The notes under the pieces are model-generated. The model was not told where the DNA came from. It saw only the letters and a list, made by a program, of their open reading frames with translations, and made no database searches. 64,000 nucleotides of DNA from Arcanobacterium canis (GTDB lineage Bacteria > Actinomycetota > Actinomycetes > Actinomycetales > Actinomycetaceae), in the NCBI RefSeq assembly GCF_029625435.1, contig NZ_CP121208.1:558001-622000 (forward strand). The letters are read 5' to 3'. The stretch's first letter is position 1. Each line of letters opens with the position of its first letter. Positions 18,501-27,331 of this stretch are shown in pieces. A program made the translations under genes and the position numbers.

Positions 18501-18677
18501 GATGACGAGCAACTCGAAATCGGGCCTAGCGGAATGACTCTCGCTGAAAATATGATCCGCACAGCGGCAGAACTTCTTGCTGGTCCTGATATTGAAGCAC
18601 GCACCTGCGATGCCTGTGCGAAATGCCGATACTTCTCTATATGCCCAGCCCAGGGTGGAAAGCGAGTGTTCGAATGA
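15540..18677 (+). CDS. adnA: AdnA-like subunit of helicase-nuclease for DNA break repair
   Basis: 1045 residues: UvrD-like motor followed by a RecB-type nuclease domain. Walker A is GTVGSGKTS (28-36), but the Walker B/DExx position reads EWVFVDDLSDAT instead of DExQD, so the motor is probably degenerate, as known for AdnA, while the partner does the translocation. The C-terminal nuclease shows VVDFKTGD and PQMLIYQW. An iron-sulfur knot is visible: a cysteine in EAALECPLKAFF and three in CDACAKCRYFSICP. In mycobacteria AdnAB resects double-strand breaks. The next gene overlaps by ATGA, matching a stoichiometric heterodimer. Confidence 0.88.
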   Translation: MDNDITFDHSQCAALAAMKPHRAVSVIGTVGSGKTSLLIEKVAQILHGDPAARIAVLSPDRRAATQLRNTITSRVGVAGENLTVKSVSAFAFEIVSTFAQAVGRSEPQLISGPDQDVYLKAIFDSPHPQLGKLLAQAGIDTSVGITHLPAFRAEFRDLITRASELGLSSDELADIGVTYGEPIWEVGAEVMRIYDRALALEASSVPGAPDRADHARIVAQASAHLAHWDETVKCDEGSSIGGSKPTWEWVFVDDLSDATAAVLELLRVLQADGASIVTFSNPDAAVQSYRGGVAHFGALVERPVSEGGCSATRCVLDFGYRSGGILGTALQQSAQAIHVGSTALQRQAQLCGPHSELESQFFANSDEEIRYIGAWLRHAHVNDGVNYSDMAIITRSRSMHSSWRSALVRMGIPVAPLISGLPLRQQSAVSALLELVRIAICDPGDIDARTVARFLGGKLMGIDPLRLLSLRKELHGWELKVASNDAIRSDDELLHSLLEDRTHDPISHVEEFRRARAIVLRVRRAYRRRSNAEEVLWEAWESAGVAQKWQEIAVSDHPNADTANADLDAVMQLFRVAQRLTDRNPLAASIESFLDVIESQDLPEDSIARSANGTGEVTIATPSALIGRSFDRVVIAGLNDSSWPNTRTRHPLTKVEDLVSVVVGQMLGSEPMKQTVSDVFDDEFRLFHFSLGRARQNVLLTALSSDEDIPSRLFDILSIEKPSDDTVLMLGEYRPHGVDNFVGHMRKVLELPDPVLVGGAQAVLAQLNDAGITSADPHSWVDTYAYSGEGQTSQISVSPSTVEAALECPLKAFFNGVGARDQQDTVKADIGTLIHELAEEFPLGGADSIRSRFQQLWNELSFPDDVHTQRLKSRAEHKVELLISYLNASRERLDGRPVKVETTARSNLDGIRVSAKIDRLENEGGRNWSVVDFKTGDFLPAIALAQTNPQMLIYQWLVNTGAVEGESDAHSVGAHLIRMSKLTKSFRDDEQLEIGPSGMTLAENMIRTAAELLAGPDIEARTCDACAKCRYFSICPAQGGKRVFE

Positions 18678-21600
18678 CAGTAACCTATTCAGATTTTGTT
18701 TCGCTTTTTGATTATCCACCCACCCCTGAGCAAGAAAAAGTCATTTTGAGTGATGAACCAGCGATCATCGTTGTTGCGGGAGCAGGAAGCGGTAAAACTG
18801 CCACAATGTCACAGCGCATCGCCTGGCATGTGGCAGCAGGGAATGTCAAAGCAGACGAAGTACTCGGTCTGACCTTCACCCGTAAGGCAGCAGGCGAACT
18901 TGCAACCCGCGTCATGAGCCAGTTGAACAAGGTCAAAGCGCGCTTTGGAAACGAGATAAATAGTGCTGCAGACAGTGACGATATTGCCGACGCTATGCAT
19001 GAATCCACCGCGCGTCCGACCATTCTGACCTACAACTCCTTTGCATCACAGATCGCCTCATCGTATGCCATGTTGATTGGTGAAGATCCGCGTTCGCGGC
19101 TGATCCAGGAGGCGGAACGTTGGCAAATCATGGAAAAAATCGTCACTGATTCGATGAATGAGGTGATTCGTGAGGCTGGTTTTGATCCTGCGAACAACGA
19201 TTCCCCTCTCGCGCTCCGCGCTATTTCAAGTATTATTTCTGATTCGCTTGCCCTCTCATCTGCTCTCATCGATAATGGCGTCAGTCCTGAAGACCTACGC
19301 GCACAGATTCACAGTGAGTTCGCTTATGCCAGCGAACTGCGTGAAGTCCAGCGTGTACCGCCCAAGACGTTTACTTCTGGCGGCGGCCAGGCGGATCTGG
19401 CGAAAAAAGCATGGACGGAATTGAAAGCTCTGGGAGAAAAGTTTGAATATCGTCTCAGCTTGATCGCGTTCGTGGAAAAGTATTTTGACTACAAGAAAGC
19501 GCATTCTGTTGCCGAGTTCGCTGACCAAGTTGCGTGGGCGAGTGCGATCCTCGAAACGAATGAGCGTGTTCGTGATGACCTCAAGAAGCGCTACAAACTC
19601 ATTATCTTAGATGAGTACCAAGATACATCTGTCAATCAGGCTCGTTTTTTGAATCTGGCATTTGGTGGTGACAGTGGCTCGCAGTGGCGATCGATTTGTG
19701 CTGTCGGAGATCCAAATCAGGCAATTTATTCATGGCGAGGAGCCTCGGCGAACGCACTATCAGATTTCACTCGAGATTTCGCTGTCTCGTCGTCAGCGCG
19801 CCTGACTCTTTCAACAGCGTTCCGTAACGGACGAACGATTCTTGACGTAGCGAACCTTCTCACCCACGCACAACGGGGCAAGCTGGATTATGGCGAGAGG
19901 CTGAGGGTGAAGGAGCTCGTGTCACCTACTTCAGCACACGACGGCGAAGTGGAATGGATTCACGAACCATTGCGTGAAGATTCTGCACGCCAACTGGTCG
20001 CAAAAATTCGCGACGCTATGGGGAATATTGACTCTCGCCGTGTTGAGAACGGGGCGCCGTTGGCAACTGCTGCTATTTTGTGTCGAAAGCGCAAATACAT
20101 CCCCACGATGGTTGCGGCCTTGGAAGAAGCGGGAGTTGCCTACGAAGTCGTGGGTGGGCAGTCACTGCTGGAGCGAAAAGAGGTAGTTTTGGTGCGCGCT
20201 CTGCTCGCACTGACAGTGAACCCGCAGCGAAATTCGTGGCTTGTTCCACTGATGAATTTTTTTGCGATTGGAGCATGGGACGTGCGTGAGCTCGGACGAA
20301 TCACTCGTGAGAGTGACACAGGTTCACTTGTTGCAACACTCGCTTGGCTGAACGAGAACCCCAATGCAATGAATCTGAGTGACGAGGGACGTACCCGTTT
20401 ACTCCGTCTGGCAAAAATTTTGGAACAGATGCGACAAGCACGCCTTGATAGTGTTCCTCAAGCTGTCCACGCCGCAATCGATCTTCTCGATCTTGAGATG
20501 TATGCCGGTGCGATGCGTAGATCAAATCGGACGATGTCCGCCCTTGGCTCTTTTGTGACGTTGGCACATCAGTATGCAACGAGCGCACAAACACCGACAT
20601 TGGCAGGATTTGTTGAGTGGATTGACCTCGTTGAGGAAAAAGAAAACCAAGCTGAAGATTCGTCTTCGGTGGAGGTACCTCTCATCGATGAGGACATCGA
20701 GCCGGAAAGTGGAGTCGTCCAGGTCTTGACTGTTCACGCATCGAAGGGACTTGAGTGGGACGTCGTGGGCGTTCCAGAAATGAACCATCAAGAATTTGAT
20801 ACCGAAAAATACTCCTATCAGGTATGGCAAACAACGGCTTCTCTCTTGCCTTATCCATTGCGGCAAGATCGTGAATATCTGCCAGACTTTACGCTTGCTG
20901 GACGGTTTCAACCAGGTGAGTTCGCCAGCGTTGCTGCGCGCTATCGCTGCGACAAAGACGCGCACTCACGGCAGATGTTAGCCTCACTACTTGCAGACAT
21001 AGCCACAGATTATGCTCGTTATCGTTACGAGGATATTCCTGAACATGCTGCGAGTGAAGAACGTCGCCTCGCCTACGTCGCTTTCACTCGTCCCAAACAG
21101 GTGTTGATCCTGGCAAGTTACGATTTCGCAGATCTCCAGAGTGCGAAGAAATTCGCTGATAACTTCCACAAGAAGGGAGAATTTATTCCTTCAGATCGAG
21201 GACAATTCTTAGCTGATGTTGAGAAACTCTTGCCCACTCATGGCCATGAACATGTTATTTCACGGGACGAAAATCGGTTTACCCGCTGGGCAAAGGACGT
21301 CGATCTGGCATCGGTTCGAATCGGTGAACCGGTACTTGTCTGTACACAGCAACAGCCCAAATGGCCCCTCGATGTGAACCGATCACTCGATCGCGTTACC
21401 ACCAATCCGCGCAGTTCTCTTCAACTCACGGATGAGGAACGCGAATCGATGATCTCGGACTGGAAGAACATCACAGCAGGGTTCATCCCTGACCCTCTCA
21501 AAGACCAGTATGCCTATAAGCCTCACTACACTGCTTCGGATGTGGTGTCTGCAGCATCGGATGCAGAGAGCTTTTGGCGCAATCTTGCTCGACCAATTCC

Positions 21601-22138
21601 GCTTAAGCCTTCGCGGGCATCTCGCGTCGGTACTGAAGTCCATGCGGAAATTGCCCACTATTTTCAAGCACCCGCAACCTTGGATCTCGATGCGGTGTGG
21701 GATCAAGAAGCTGATGAGCTCAGTGATGAACGAGTGGAAATTTTAGTCAGCCGGTTCCATGATTCTCCCTATTCGAATGTTGCACCATTAGCTGTTGAAC
21801 GAGCATGTGAAATGCGTATTGGAGATACCACTGTGCGGTGCGTAATCGACGCTGTGCTTGATACTTCGACGATGAGGGGATACTCTCCGGTGACAATTGT
21901 CGATTGGAAAACAGGACGACGTCCCAATTCGGATCTCCTTGACGCACGTGTGCTGCAGTTACAGCTCTACCGGCTGGTCTGGTCGAAGACGCACAATATC
22001 CCCCTTGATCAGATTGGTTCAGCGTTCTACTATCTCGGAGAAGAAGACGAGCTTGCTCGGGATTTCCGACCACAGCAGTGGGATGAAGACAGAATCATCG
22101 AGAAGGTCTCGACGGTTCTTCGCCAACCCCATCAGTGA
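18674..22138 (+). CDS. adnB: AdnB-like subunit of helicase-nuclease for DNA break repair
   Basis: 1154 residues from the ATG at 18674, which overlaps the adnA stop (ATGA). Full SF1A motor motifs: AGAGSGKTATM (I), GLTFTRKAA (Ia), LIILDEYQDTS (II), VGDPNQAIYSWRGA (III), TVHASKGLEWDVV (V) and VAFTRPKQ (VI). The C-terminal nuclease domain contains GTEVHAEIAHYF, VDWKTGRRP and LQLQLYRLVW. The intact DEYQD contrasts with the altered motif in AdnA, so this is the working motor. Its last 44 bases overlap the end of the convergent phosphotransferase gene. Confidence 0.92.
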   Translation: MTVTYSDFVSLFDYPPTPEQEKVILSDEPAIIVVAGAGSGKTATMSQRIAWHVAAGNVKADEVLGLTFTRKAAGELATRVMSQLNKVKARFGNEINSAADSDDIADAMHESTARPTILTYNSFASQIASSYAMLIGEDPRSRLIQEAERWQIMEKIVTDSMNEVIREAGFDPANNDSPLALRAISSIISDSLALSSALIDNGVSPEDLRAQIHSEFAYASELREVQRVPPKTFTSGGGQADLAKKAWTELKALGEKFEYRLSLIAFVEKYFDYKKAHSVAEFADQVAWASAILETNERVRDDLKKRYKLIILDEYQDTSVNQARFLNLAFGGDSGSQWRSICAVGDPNQAIYSWRGASANALSDFTRDFAVSSSARLTLSTAFRNGRTILDVANLLTHAQRGKLDYGERLRVKELVSPTSAHDGEVEWIHEPLREDSARQLVAKIRDAMGNIDSRRVENGAPLATAAILCRKRKYIPTMVAALEEAGVAYEVVGGQSLLERKEVVLVRALLALTVNPQRNSWLVPLMNFFAIGAWDVRELGRITRESDTGSLVATLAWLNENPNAMNLSDEGRTRLLRLAKILEQMRQARLDSVPQAVHAAIDLLDLEMYAGAMRRSNRTMSALGSFVTLAHQYATSAQTPTLAGFVEWIDLVEEKENQAEDSSSVEVPLIDEDIEPESGVVQVLTVHASKGLEWDVVGVPEMNHQEFDTEKYSYQVWQTTASLLPYPLRQDREYLPDFTLAGRFQPGEFASVAARYRCDKDAHSRQMLASLLADIATDYARYRYEDIPEHAASEERRLAYVAFTRPKQVLILASYDFADLQSAKKFADNFHKKGEFIPSDRGQFLADVEKLLPTHGHEHVISRDENRFTRWAKDVDLASVRIGEPVLVCTQQQPKWPLDVNRSLDRVTTNPRSSLQLTDEERESMISDWKNITAGFIPDPLKDQYAYKPHYTASDVVSAASDAESFWRNLARPIPLKPSRASRVGTEVHAEIAHYFQAPATLDLDAVWDQEADELSDERVEILVSRFHDSPYSNVAPLAVERACEMRIGDTTVRCVIDAVLDTSTMRGYSPVTIVDWKTGRRPNSDLLDARVLQLQLYRLVWSKTHNIPLDQIGSAFYYLGEEDELARDFRPQQWDEDRIIEKVSTVLRQPHQ

Positions 22139-23195
22139 TGTCACCTGAGGGTGAAACGTTTGGATGGACATTGGCTGCAGGGAGGGCGTCGTCGGAAACA
22201 GTTGAGAAGCTGGCGTCGTCAACGTCTTCAAACTCGTCACTGGCGTCGCTGGACACCGGTTCCTCTTCCCACGTTGGCCCCGTAGCGAGTTCGGGGTCGT
22301 TGGCAATGTCACTGGCCAAGTCCGCGAGCATCGTTTTTGCATTGTCGATGACATCCGGATTTTGGGTGCGTACGCCGAACCCGAGCCAGCGTGCAAGTGC
22401 GATTTCGGATAGGAGAATCGTGCGAGTCATAAAAGAGGAATCAGACTCTAACCCGTTTCCGTACGATTCAACGGTGGCCGCGAATTCGTCGTCGTCGAGA
22501 ATCGTCACGAGTGAAGCGAAGTCTTCAGCGGGATCACCCACGTGGGAGTCGCCGAACCCGACGACAGTGGTGACGGAACCGTTCGACCAGAAGAAGTTCT
22601 CTTCGGCGACGTCTCCGTGGACGAAGACGGTGCGGAAGTTCCACAGTGAATCACGTGAAATTGCGCCTTCCCAACGTCGCATGAGTACGGGCGGTAGGGG
22701 TGAACGTTCGTTAATGTCGGACAGCTCCGTACGTAAACGAGCTCGCAGAAGCTGAGAGTCGTAGACGGGCAAACCAGAGCGAGTTGCGACGTCGATTGGC
22801 AAGTGATGGATAGCGCTGAGCGTACGCCCGAGTTCGTGGCTCGCGCGGTCACCAAGGTTGTCGAAACGACGTGGTTTACCGATGGGGGACGGGAAGACCA
22901 ATGCACGTCCAGTTTCCACTTTTGCAAAACCTGCAGGCCGCAGAATATCGAAGGGAAGATTGCCATCACTGACTTCCTTCCCTAGAGCTTTTGCAACCGA
23001 AACTTCCGCCTCGAGTGTCGTGGCAGCGTGAGTGTGGAGAGGAACTTTCACCACCCAATTGCGTCCTTGAGCATCGATGACGCCGCCGAACTGAAAATCC
23101 GGTGTGCGTCGGTAGGGGGCGCGTGTGCCAACAGCTTCGAGTCCATCGATGGCACATACAGCAAGGGCAGCAAGATGTAGAGGAGACGTCTTCAC
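22095..23195 (-). CDS. APH-family phosphotransferase (macrolide 2'-phosphotransferase-like)
   Basis: 366 residues from a GTG at 23195 (VKTSPLHLAALAV), which matches how homologues begin; a TTG at 23255 would add 20 residues but has no ribosome site. Kinase-like fold: FVHGDVAEENFFW is the Brenner catalytic loop (with Asp) and VVGFGDSHVGDPAEDFA the metal-binding segment, where the usual D of DxD is preceded by G. The last 80 residues are acidic and low-complexity. Homologues next to adnAB/uvrD genes are common in actinomycetes and are probably metabolic kinases rather than resistance enzymes; substrate unknown. Its 3' end overlaps adnB by 44 bases. Confidence 0.8.
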   Translation of the reverse strand: MKTSPLHLAALAVCAIDGLEAVGTRAPYRRTPDFQFGGVIDAQGRNWVVKVPLHTHAATTLEAEVSVAKALGKEVSDGNLPFDILRPAGFAKVETGRALVFPSPIGKPRRFDNLGDRASHELGRTLSAIHHLPIDVATRSGLPVYDSQLLRARLRTELSDINERSPLPPVLMRRWEGAISRDSLWNFRTVFVHGDVAEENFFWSNGSVTTVVGFGDSHVGDPAEDFASLVTILDDDEFAATVESYGNGLESDSSFMTRTILLSEIALARWLGFGVRTQNPDVIDNAKTMLADLASDIANDPELATGPTWEEEPVSSDASDEFEDVDDASFSTVSDDALPAANVHPNVSPSGDITDGVGEEPSRPSR

Positions 23196-23312
23196 GCCTT
23201 TCAACCTATCGGTTTCAGTAATTTCGCGCAGGTGTACACGCGGTAAAAACGCCAATTTTAGCCGGTTTTGAGTTTTTGGGTGCTGGGCCTATTACCACAT
23301 TAAGTACCGACT

Positions 23313-23350
23313 ACTGGGGAGTTTTCCACGGCGGTGGAAAACTCCCCAGT
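23313..23350. promoter_or_regulatory. Perfect 17-base hairpin just upstream of tadA
   Basis: ACTGGGGAGTTTTCCAC, 4-base loop, exact complement, followed by TGATTTTTC. It looks like a terminator, yet no gene ends here: both flanking genes point away. It lies 43 bases before the tadA start, so an attenuator or operator for the pilus operon is plausible, or it ends an unseen leader RNA. Confidence 0.5.
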
Positions 23351-23392
23351 TGATTTTTCATCACTCCATAAGCTGTGCATGGAGGTGAACAT

Positions 23393-24628
23393 ATGGGGGC
23401 ACAAGAATGGCTAGACCGCCGTGTACGCGAAATGGTGCGCGAGCAGCGGATAGATCCGATGCGTCATCCACAGCGCCTTGACGCTCTGATCGATACCGCA
23501 GTGGGAGAATACGAAACACTCACTATTGCAGGCAGTGTCGATCCCATCACTGACGATGAGCAAATGCGACGCCTCTTGCGTGACGATATCGGTGGGTTTG
23601 GGGCAATTCAGCCCCTCATTGATGACCCTGAGGTGGAAGAGATCTGGATCAACTCGCCATCGAAAATCTTTTATTCCAAGGGTGGCGTGCCAACACTATC
23701 GTCGATTGTTTTGCGCCCGGAGCAAGTTCGCCAACTCGTTGAACGAATGCTTGTCGCATCCGGACGACGGCTAGATCTGTCATCGCCTTTTGTGGATGCG
23801 GCATTGCATTCCGGTGAACGTTTGCACGTGGCGATCCCAGATATTACTCGCGAACACTGGAGCGTGAATATTCGCAAATACGTGGTGCAAGCGCGCAGCC
23901 TCGACATGCTAGTCGAACGTGGAATGCTCACTGGCGAAGCTGCAAAATTTCTTTCAGCAGCAATGGATTCGGGCCTCAATGTCGTGGTTTCAGGTGCAAC
24001 TCAGGCTGGAAAGACGACGATGCTTCGAGCGCTCCTCGGAGAAATTCCCTCACGTGAACGCATTGTCAGCGCAGAAGAAGTATTCGAACTTCACCTTGAT
24101 CATCGCGATGTTGTGGCGATGCAAACCCGACCCGCCAATATCGAAGGACGTGGAGAAGTTACTCTTCGGCGACTGGTGAAAGAGGCCCTGAGAATGAGGC
24201 CAGAGAGAATCGTGATTGGAGAAGTTCGCCAAGCTGAAGCATTCGACATGCTCATCGCGCTCAACTCAGGGATCCCTGGAGCTTGTACAGTCCATGCAAA
24301 TTCTGCACGTGAGGCCGTGAATAAATTGTGTGTCCTTCCGCTCCTTGCAGGAGAAAACGTCAGTTCAGATTTTGTTGTTCCCACCGTGGCATCAAGTATC
24401 GACATCGTTGTTCACGTCAAAAGAGAGCGGTCAGGACAACGCAAAGTGACCGAAATTGTTGGTCTAACGGGTCGTCTCGAAGGTTCGACTGTGGAGATTT
24501 CGGAACTTTTTATCGACCGTGGACGTGGGCTTGTGCGTGGGCTCGGGCAGGTACCGAAGCTTGAACTCTTCGAACACGCTGGCCATTCATTGGGAGGTAC
24601 ACAATGGGATTCGCCGTTGGGAGTCTAA
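23393..24628 (+). CDS. tadA: Tad/Flp pilus assembly ATPase (TadA/CpaF)
   Basis: 411 residues from the ATG at 23393, which has a consensus GGAGGT 5 bases upstream. PilT/VirB11-type secretion ATPase: N-terminal domain with IQPLIDDPEVEEIWIN, Walker A SGATQAGKTTM, Asp box EVFEL, Walker B RPERIVIGEVRQAEAFDML with the invariant ALNSGIPG-CTVHANSA His box. It powers assembly of Flp-type pili at the cytoplasmic membrane. First gene of a six- to seven-gene operon with tadB- and tadC-like genes overlapping downstream. Confidence 0.93.
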   Translation: MGAQEWLDRRVREMVREQRIDPMRHPQRLDALIDTAVGEYETLTIAGSVDPITDDEQMRRLLRDDIGGFGAIQPLIDDPEVEEIWINSPSKIFYSKGGVPTLSSIVLRPEQVRQLVERMLVASGRRLDLSSPFVDAALHSGERLHVAIPDITREHWSVNIRKYVVQARSLDMLVERGMLTGEAAKFLSAAMDSGLNVVVSGATQAGKTTMLRALLGEIPSRERIVSAEEVFELHLDHRDVVAMQTRPANIEGRGEVTLRRLVKEALRMRPERIVIGEVRQAEAFDMLIALNSGIPGACTVHANSAREAVNKLCVLPLLAGENVSSDFVVPTVASSIDIVVHVKRERSGQRKVTEIVGLTGRLEGSTVEISELFIDRGRGLVRGLGQVPKLELFEHAGHSLGGTQWDSPLGV

Positions 24629-25431
24629 TTGCGCTCGGCATTAATGCCCTTGTACTTGCGATCATACAGCCACGGCCATGGCGCTATAGCCAGAAGCTGG
24701 TACGACGTGCGCGAAGACAACTTCCTGCTGTCAGCTTGAGTGCGGTGACGTTTTGTTTGAGCTTTGTCATCATGGGGTCTACGGTTTTTGCGATGGTCGT
24801 CAGTGTTGCAGCCGCCTTCATCCCTCGAACTCTCGCGGCGCGAGCTCGCCAACGTCGGACTGAAGCGATGCGTTCAGCGTGGCCGGAGGCACTCGACGAA
24901 GTTGTGTCTGCGATTCGCTCTGGGCTGTCAGTTGGTGAGGCACTGGGAGGTTTGGGTAGCCGAGGGCCAGAGGTCTTGCGTGAGCCATTTGCGCACTTTT
25001 CTTACGCCGTACGCGCCACTGGCCGGCTCGATGTTTGCCTTGACGATGTAAAGGCAAAGCTTGCCGATCCATTGGCAGACAGAGTGATCGAATCGATGAG
25101 GATTGCTGCGACGTTAGGTGGTGCAGATCTGGGTAAATCATTGTCAACATTGGCGTCTTTAGTCCGCGAGGAGAATCGAGCTCGCGGAGAACTTCTCGCC
25201 CGGCAATCATGGACAGTCAATGGAGCCCGGTTGGCGGCGGCTGCACCCTGGTTACTTCTTCTCTTGCTTTCAACACGGGAAGGGACAGTGCAAGCCTATT
25301 CGACTCCAACAGGCATCGGCGTGCTGATCTCAGGTTTTATTGCCACGGTGGTGGCATACGGATTGATGGTGCGTTTGGGGCGACTTCCACACGAAGAACG
25401 AATTCTCATCCGTCAGCAGGTGACCGCATGA
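24604..25431 (+). CDS. tadB: TadB-like type II secretion F-domain membrane protein
   Basis: 275 residues; overlaps the end of tadA by 25 bases and starts at ATG with GGAGGTACACA. Membrane helices near the N terminus (about 5-20, 45-75) and C terminus (205-260) bracket a cytosolic T2SSF domain containing EALDEVVSAIRSGLSVGEAL and RVIESMRIAATLGGADLG. It forms the inner-membrane platform of the Flp pilus with the next gene product. Confidence 0.88.
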   Translation: MGFAVGSLIALGINALVLAIIQPRPWRYSQKLVRRARRQLPAVSLSAVTFCLSFVIMGSTVFAMVVSVAAAFIPRTLAARARQRRTEAMRSAWPEALDEVVSAIRSGLSVGEALGGLGSRGPEVLREPFAHFSYAVRATGRLDVCLDDVKAKLADPLADRVIESMRIAATLGGADLGKSLSTLASLVREENRARGELLARQSWTVNGARLAAAAPWLLLLLLSTREGTVQAYSTPTGIGVLISGFIATVVAYGLMVRLGRLPHEERILIRQQVTA

Positions 25432-26303
25432 TCTGGGGAGCAGGAGCAGGTCTCACCATCGGGCTTGGAATCGCATTTATTATCGATGTTCTGGTGTTTC
25501 GTCCATCTCTCTTCACTGCGCGAGTGCTGCCACATGTTGCCACGCGCTCGCGGATACAACCTCGTCGGCGTCGTGGTGCCCGTGCGTACGCGATTGTGTG
25601 GAGGCTACTTGAAACATTGGGATCGACTCGTGCCTCAGTTGAACGACGACTCAATGTCTTTGGGGAGCTTACTGTGGGAGACTTCCGCCTCCAACAACTC
25701 CAGTGGGCAACTTTCGGAACCGTGATTGGTGTGATTGTGGCCTTCACTCTTGTTGCTCGTGGTGTACCTGTCACGATATGCCTGGTTGCGGTTGTTGTTA
25801 GCGCCCTGGGTGCGATGCTCGCAGCAGACTCACAGCTGACACGAAAAGTAGAAAAACGAAGCGAGGCATACACACGCGAGCTACCCGATGCGGTTGAACT
25901 GATGGCGCTCGCTGTCGGATCGGGCGAATCAATTAGAGCTGCGATTGAACGCGTTGCTCAGATTCATGCAGGTGTTCTCGGAGATGAATTGATGAAGATG
26001 CTTGACGATGTACACGCTGGACGGCCGCTATCAGCTGCGTTGGAAGACATGGGCAATCGTTCGGGAAATCCCAGTGTTGGACGTTTCGTTGATGCAACAG
26101 TAAATGCCATGGAGCAGGGAAGTGGCTTGGCACATGCGCTCAATGCGCAGGCACGTGATTCGCGCGACGCAGCTCGCCGCGCACTCCTCGAAAAAGGAGG
26201 AAAAGCTGAGATTGCCATGATGATTCCGGTGGTGTTCTTCATCTTGCCGATCACTGTTGTTTTCACTATTTTTCCAGCGCTTGGTGCGCTGTCATTGATG
26301 TGA
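25428..26303 (+). CDS. tadC: TadC-like type II secretion F-domain membrane protein
   Basis: 291 residues from MIWGAGAGLTIGLG at 25428, overlapping the tadB stop by ATGA. It has the T2SSF core ELPDAVELMALAVGSGESIRAAIERVA and C-terminal helices MIPVVFFILPITVVFTIFPAL. Second platform protein of the pilus. The frame is open well upstream but that part is antisense or out-of-frame to tadB. Confidence 0.88.
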   Translation: MIWGAGAGLTIGLGIAFIIDVLVFRPSLFTARVLPHVATRSRIQPRRRRGARAYAIVWRLLETLGSTRASVERRLNVFGELTVGDFRLQQLQWATFGTVIGVIVAFTLVARGVPVTICLVAVVVSALGAMLAADSQLTRKVEKRSEAYTRELPDAVELMALAVGSGESIRAAIERVAQIHAGVLGDELMKMLDDVHAGRPLSAALEDMGNRSGNPSVGRFVDATVNAMEQGSGLAHALNAQARDSRDAARRALLEKGGKAEIAMMIPVVFFILPITVVFTIFPALGALSLM

Positions 26304-26330
26304 CAATTCCATGAGAAAGGGATAAGAGTA

Positions 26331-26552
26331 ATGCATACATTTTTAGGACGTCTTGCCACGGTGAAGAAGTACGGCCAACGTCTGATTCGTCTGGACATAA
26401 AAAGGGGCAACAAAGTTGAGCAAGGGGACGTCCCTGGCTGGGTGATGATCACGCTAATGACGGCAGCCTTGGTCGTCCTCATTTGGACGACGGCGGGTCC
26501 CGCGTTGACGGATCTCTTCAATAATGCGATTCAACGTGTTACGCAAATGTAG
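26331..26552 (+). CDS. Small membrane protein, Flp pilin-like (DUF4244-type)
   Basis: 73 residues: basic N-terminal leader to about residue 30, then GDVPGWVMITLMTAALVVLIW, a single hydrophobic helix as in actinobacterial Flp-pilin candidates. The position between tadC and tadE-like genes and the size fit the major pilin. The GDVPGW junction may be the prepilin cleavage region (inference). RBS AGAAAGGGATAAG precedes the ATG. Confidence 0.75.
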   Translation: MHTFLGRLATVKKYGQRLIRLDIKRGNKVEQGDVPGWVMITLMTAALVVLIWTTAGPALTDLFNNAIQRVTQM

Positions 26553-26910
26553 CGCGTCTGCTCGCTGTGAACCGGGCAATGCCACAGTCGGATTTATGAC
26601 AACCATTGTGATGCTTTTGGCTGTGACATACCTTCTGCTCTCAACAGTGACCGCATGGTACATCCACGGCGTCGCACGAGATTGCGCATTCGAAGGAGCA
26701 CGTCTGGCATCTCTTGATGGGAGCTCACTTGATATTGGGCGGCAGCGCGCACGCGAACTCCTTGCCGCCACGCTTGGCCCCTACCTGAGAGCTGTTGTGA
26801 CAAGTGAAGAAAGCGGAGAAGTGATGACACTGCGCATCGGTGTTGACTATCCCCTGCCGTCAGTTTTGGGAACGAAAGCTGAGGTGAGCGCGAGTGTCCG
26901 CAAAGAATAA
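26524..26910 (+). CDS. TadE-like pseudopilin
   Basis: 128 residues, overlapping the pilin gene by 29 bases. After a short basic leader, GNATVGFMTTIVMLLAVTYLLL forms a type IV pilin-like helix, with Glu-position substitutions relative to the classical GxxxxE. The remainder is a small extracytoplasmic domain. TadE-like minor pseudopilins help assemble Flp pili. No ribosome site is obvious, so translation is probably coupled to the upstream gene. Confidence 0.75.
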   Translation: MRFNVLRKCSASARCEPGNATVGFMTTIVMLLAVTYLLLSTVTAWYIHGVARDCAFEGARLASLDGSSLDIGRQRARELLAATLGPYLRAVVTSEESGEVMTLRIGVDYPLPSVLGTKAEVSASVRKE

Positions 26911-27331
26911 AAAGACGTCTGGTTGTGCTTCGCCAGCTACTGAACAAGGTAACGCCATCGTGGAATTTATTGGAGTGCTGGGTGGAATTTTGTTGCCTTT
27001 GCTGATCTTTATAGTCGGGATTGCAACCGTGGCAACCAATCAATTTGCTGCTGCCGCTGCCGCACGTGAATCTGCGAGAGCATTCGTGCGCGCCCCGACG
27101 TCACAAATGGGGTTTGTCGATGGAGAGCAGTCAGGAAACCGGGTTGTCTCTGATCGCGGATTGCCACCAGCTCGCATCACCTTCGAGTGTTCGGCACACC
27201 CGTGTCTGAGCCCAGGCGCTGTGGTCACGGCACAGGTGAATTTGAATGTGGCATTGCCATTCATCGGCGTCAACGTCCCCATCACAGCATCGAGCTCAAT
27301 GGACGTTGATCAACATCGAGGAGCGCGCTGA
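26894..27331 (+). CDS. TadE-like minor pseudopilin
   Basis: 145 residues beginning at GTG within the end of the previous gene (17-base overlap). GNAIVEFIGVLGGILLPLLIF is a TadE-type prepilin helix including the expected Glu after the G. Two cysteines (FECSAHPCLSPG) could form a disulfide outside the membrane. Part of the Tad operon. Confidence 0.8.
   Translation: MSAKNKKTSGCASPATEQGNAIVEFIGVLGGILLPLLIFIVGIATVATNQFAAAAAARESARAFVRAPTSQMGFVDGEQSGNRVVSDRGLPPARITFECSAHPCLSPGAVVTAQVNLNVALPFIGVNVPITASSSMDVDQHRGAR

Noticed and set aside
15540-22138. Interpretation of the two helicase-nuclease genes as a defence system
   Set aside because: They are typical AdnAB repair subunits in a core context with housekeeping neighbours.
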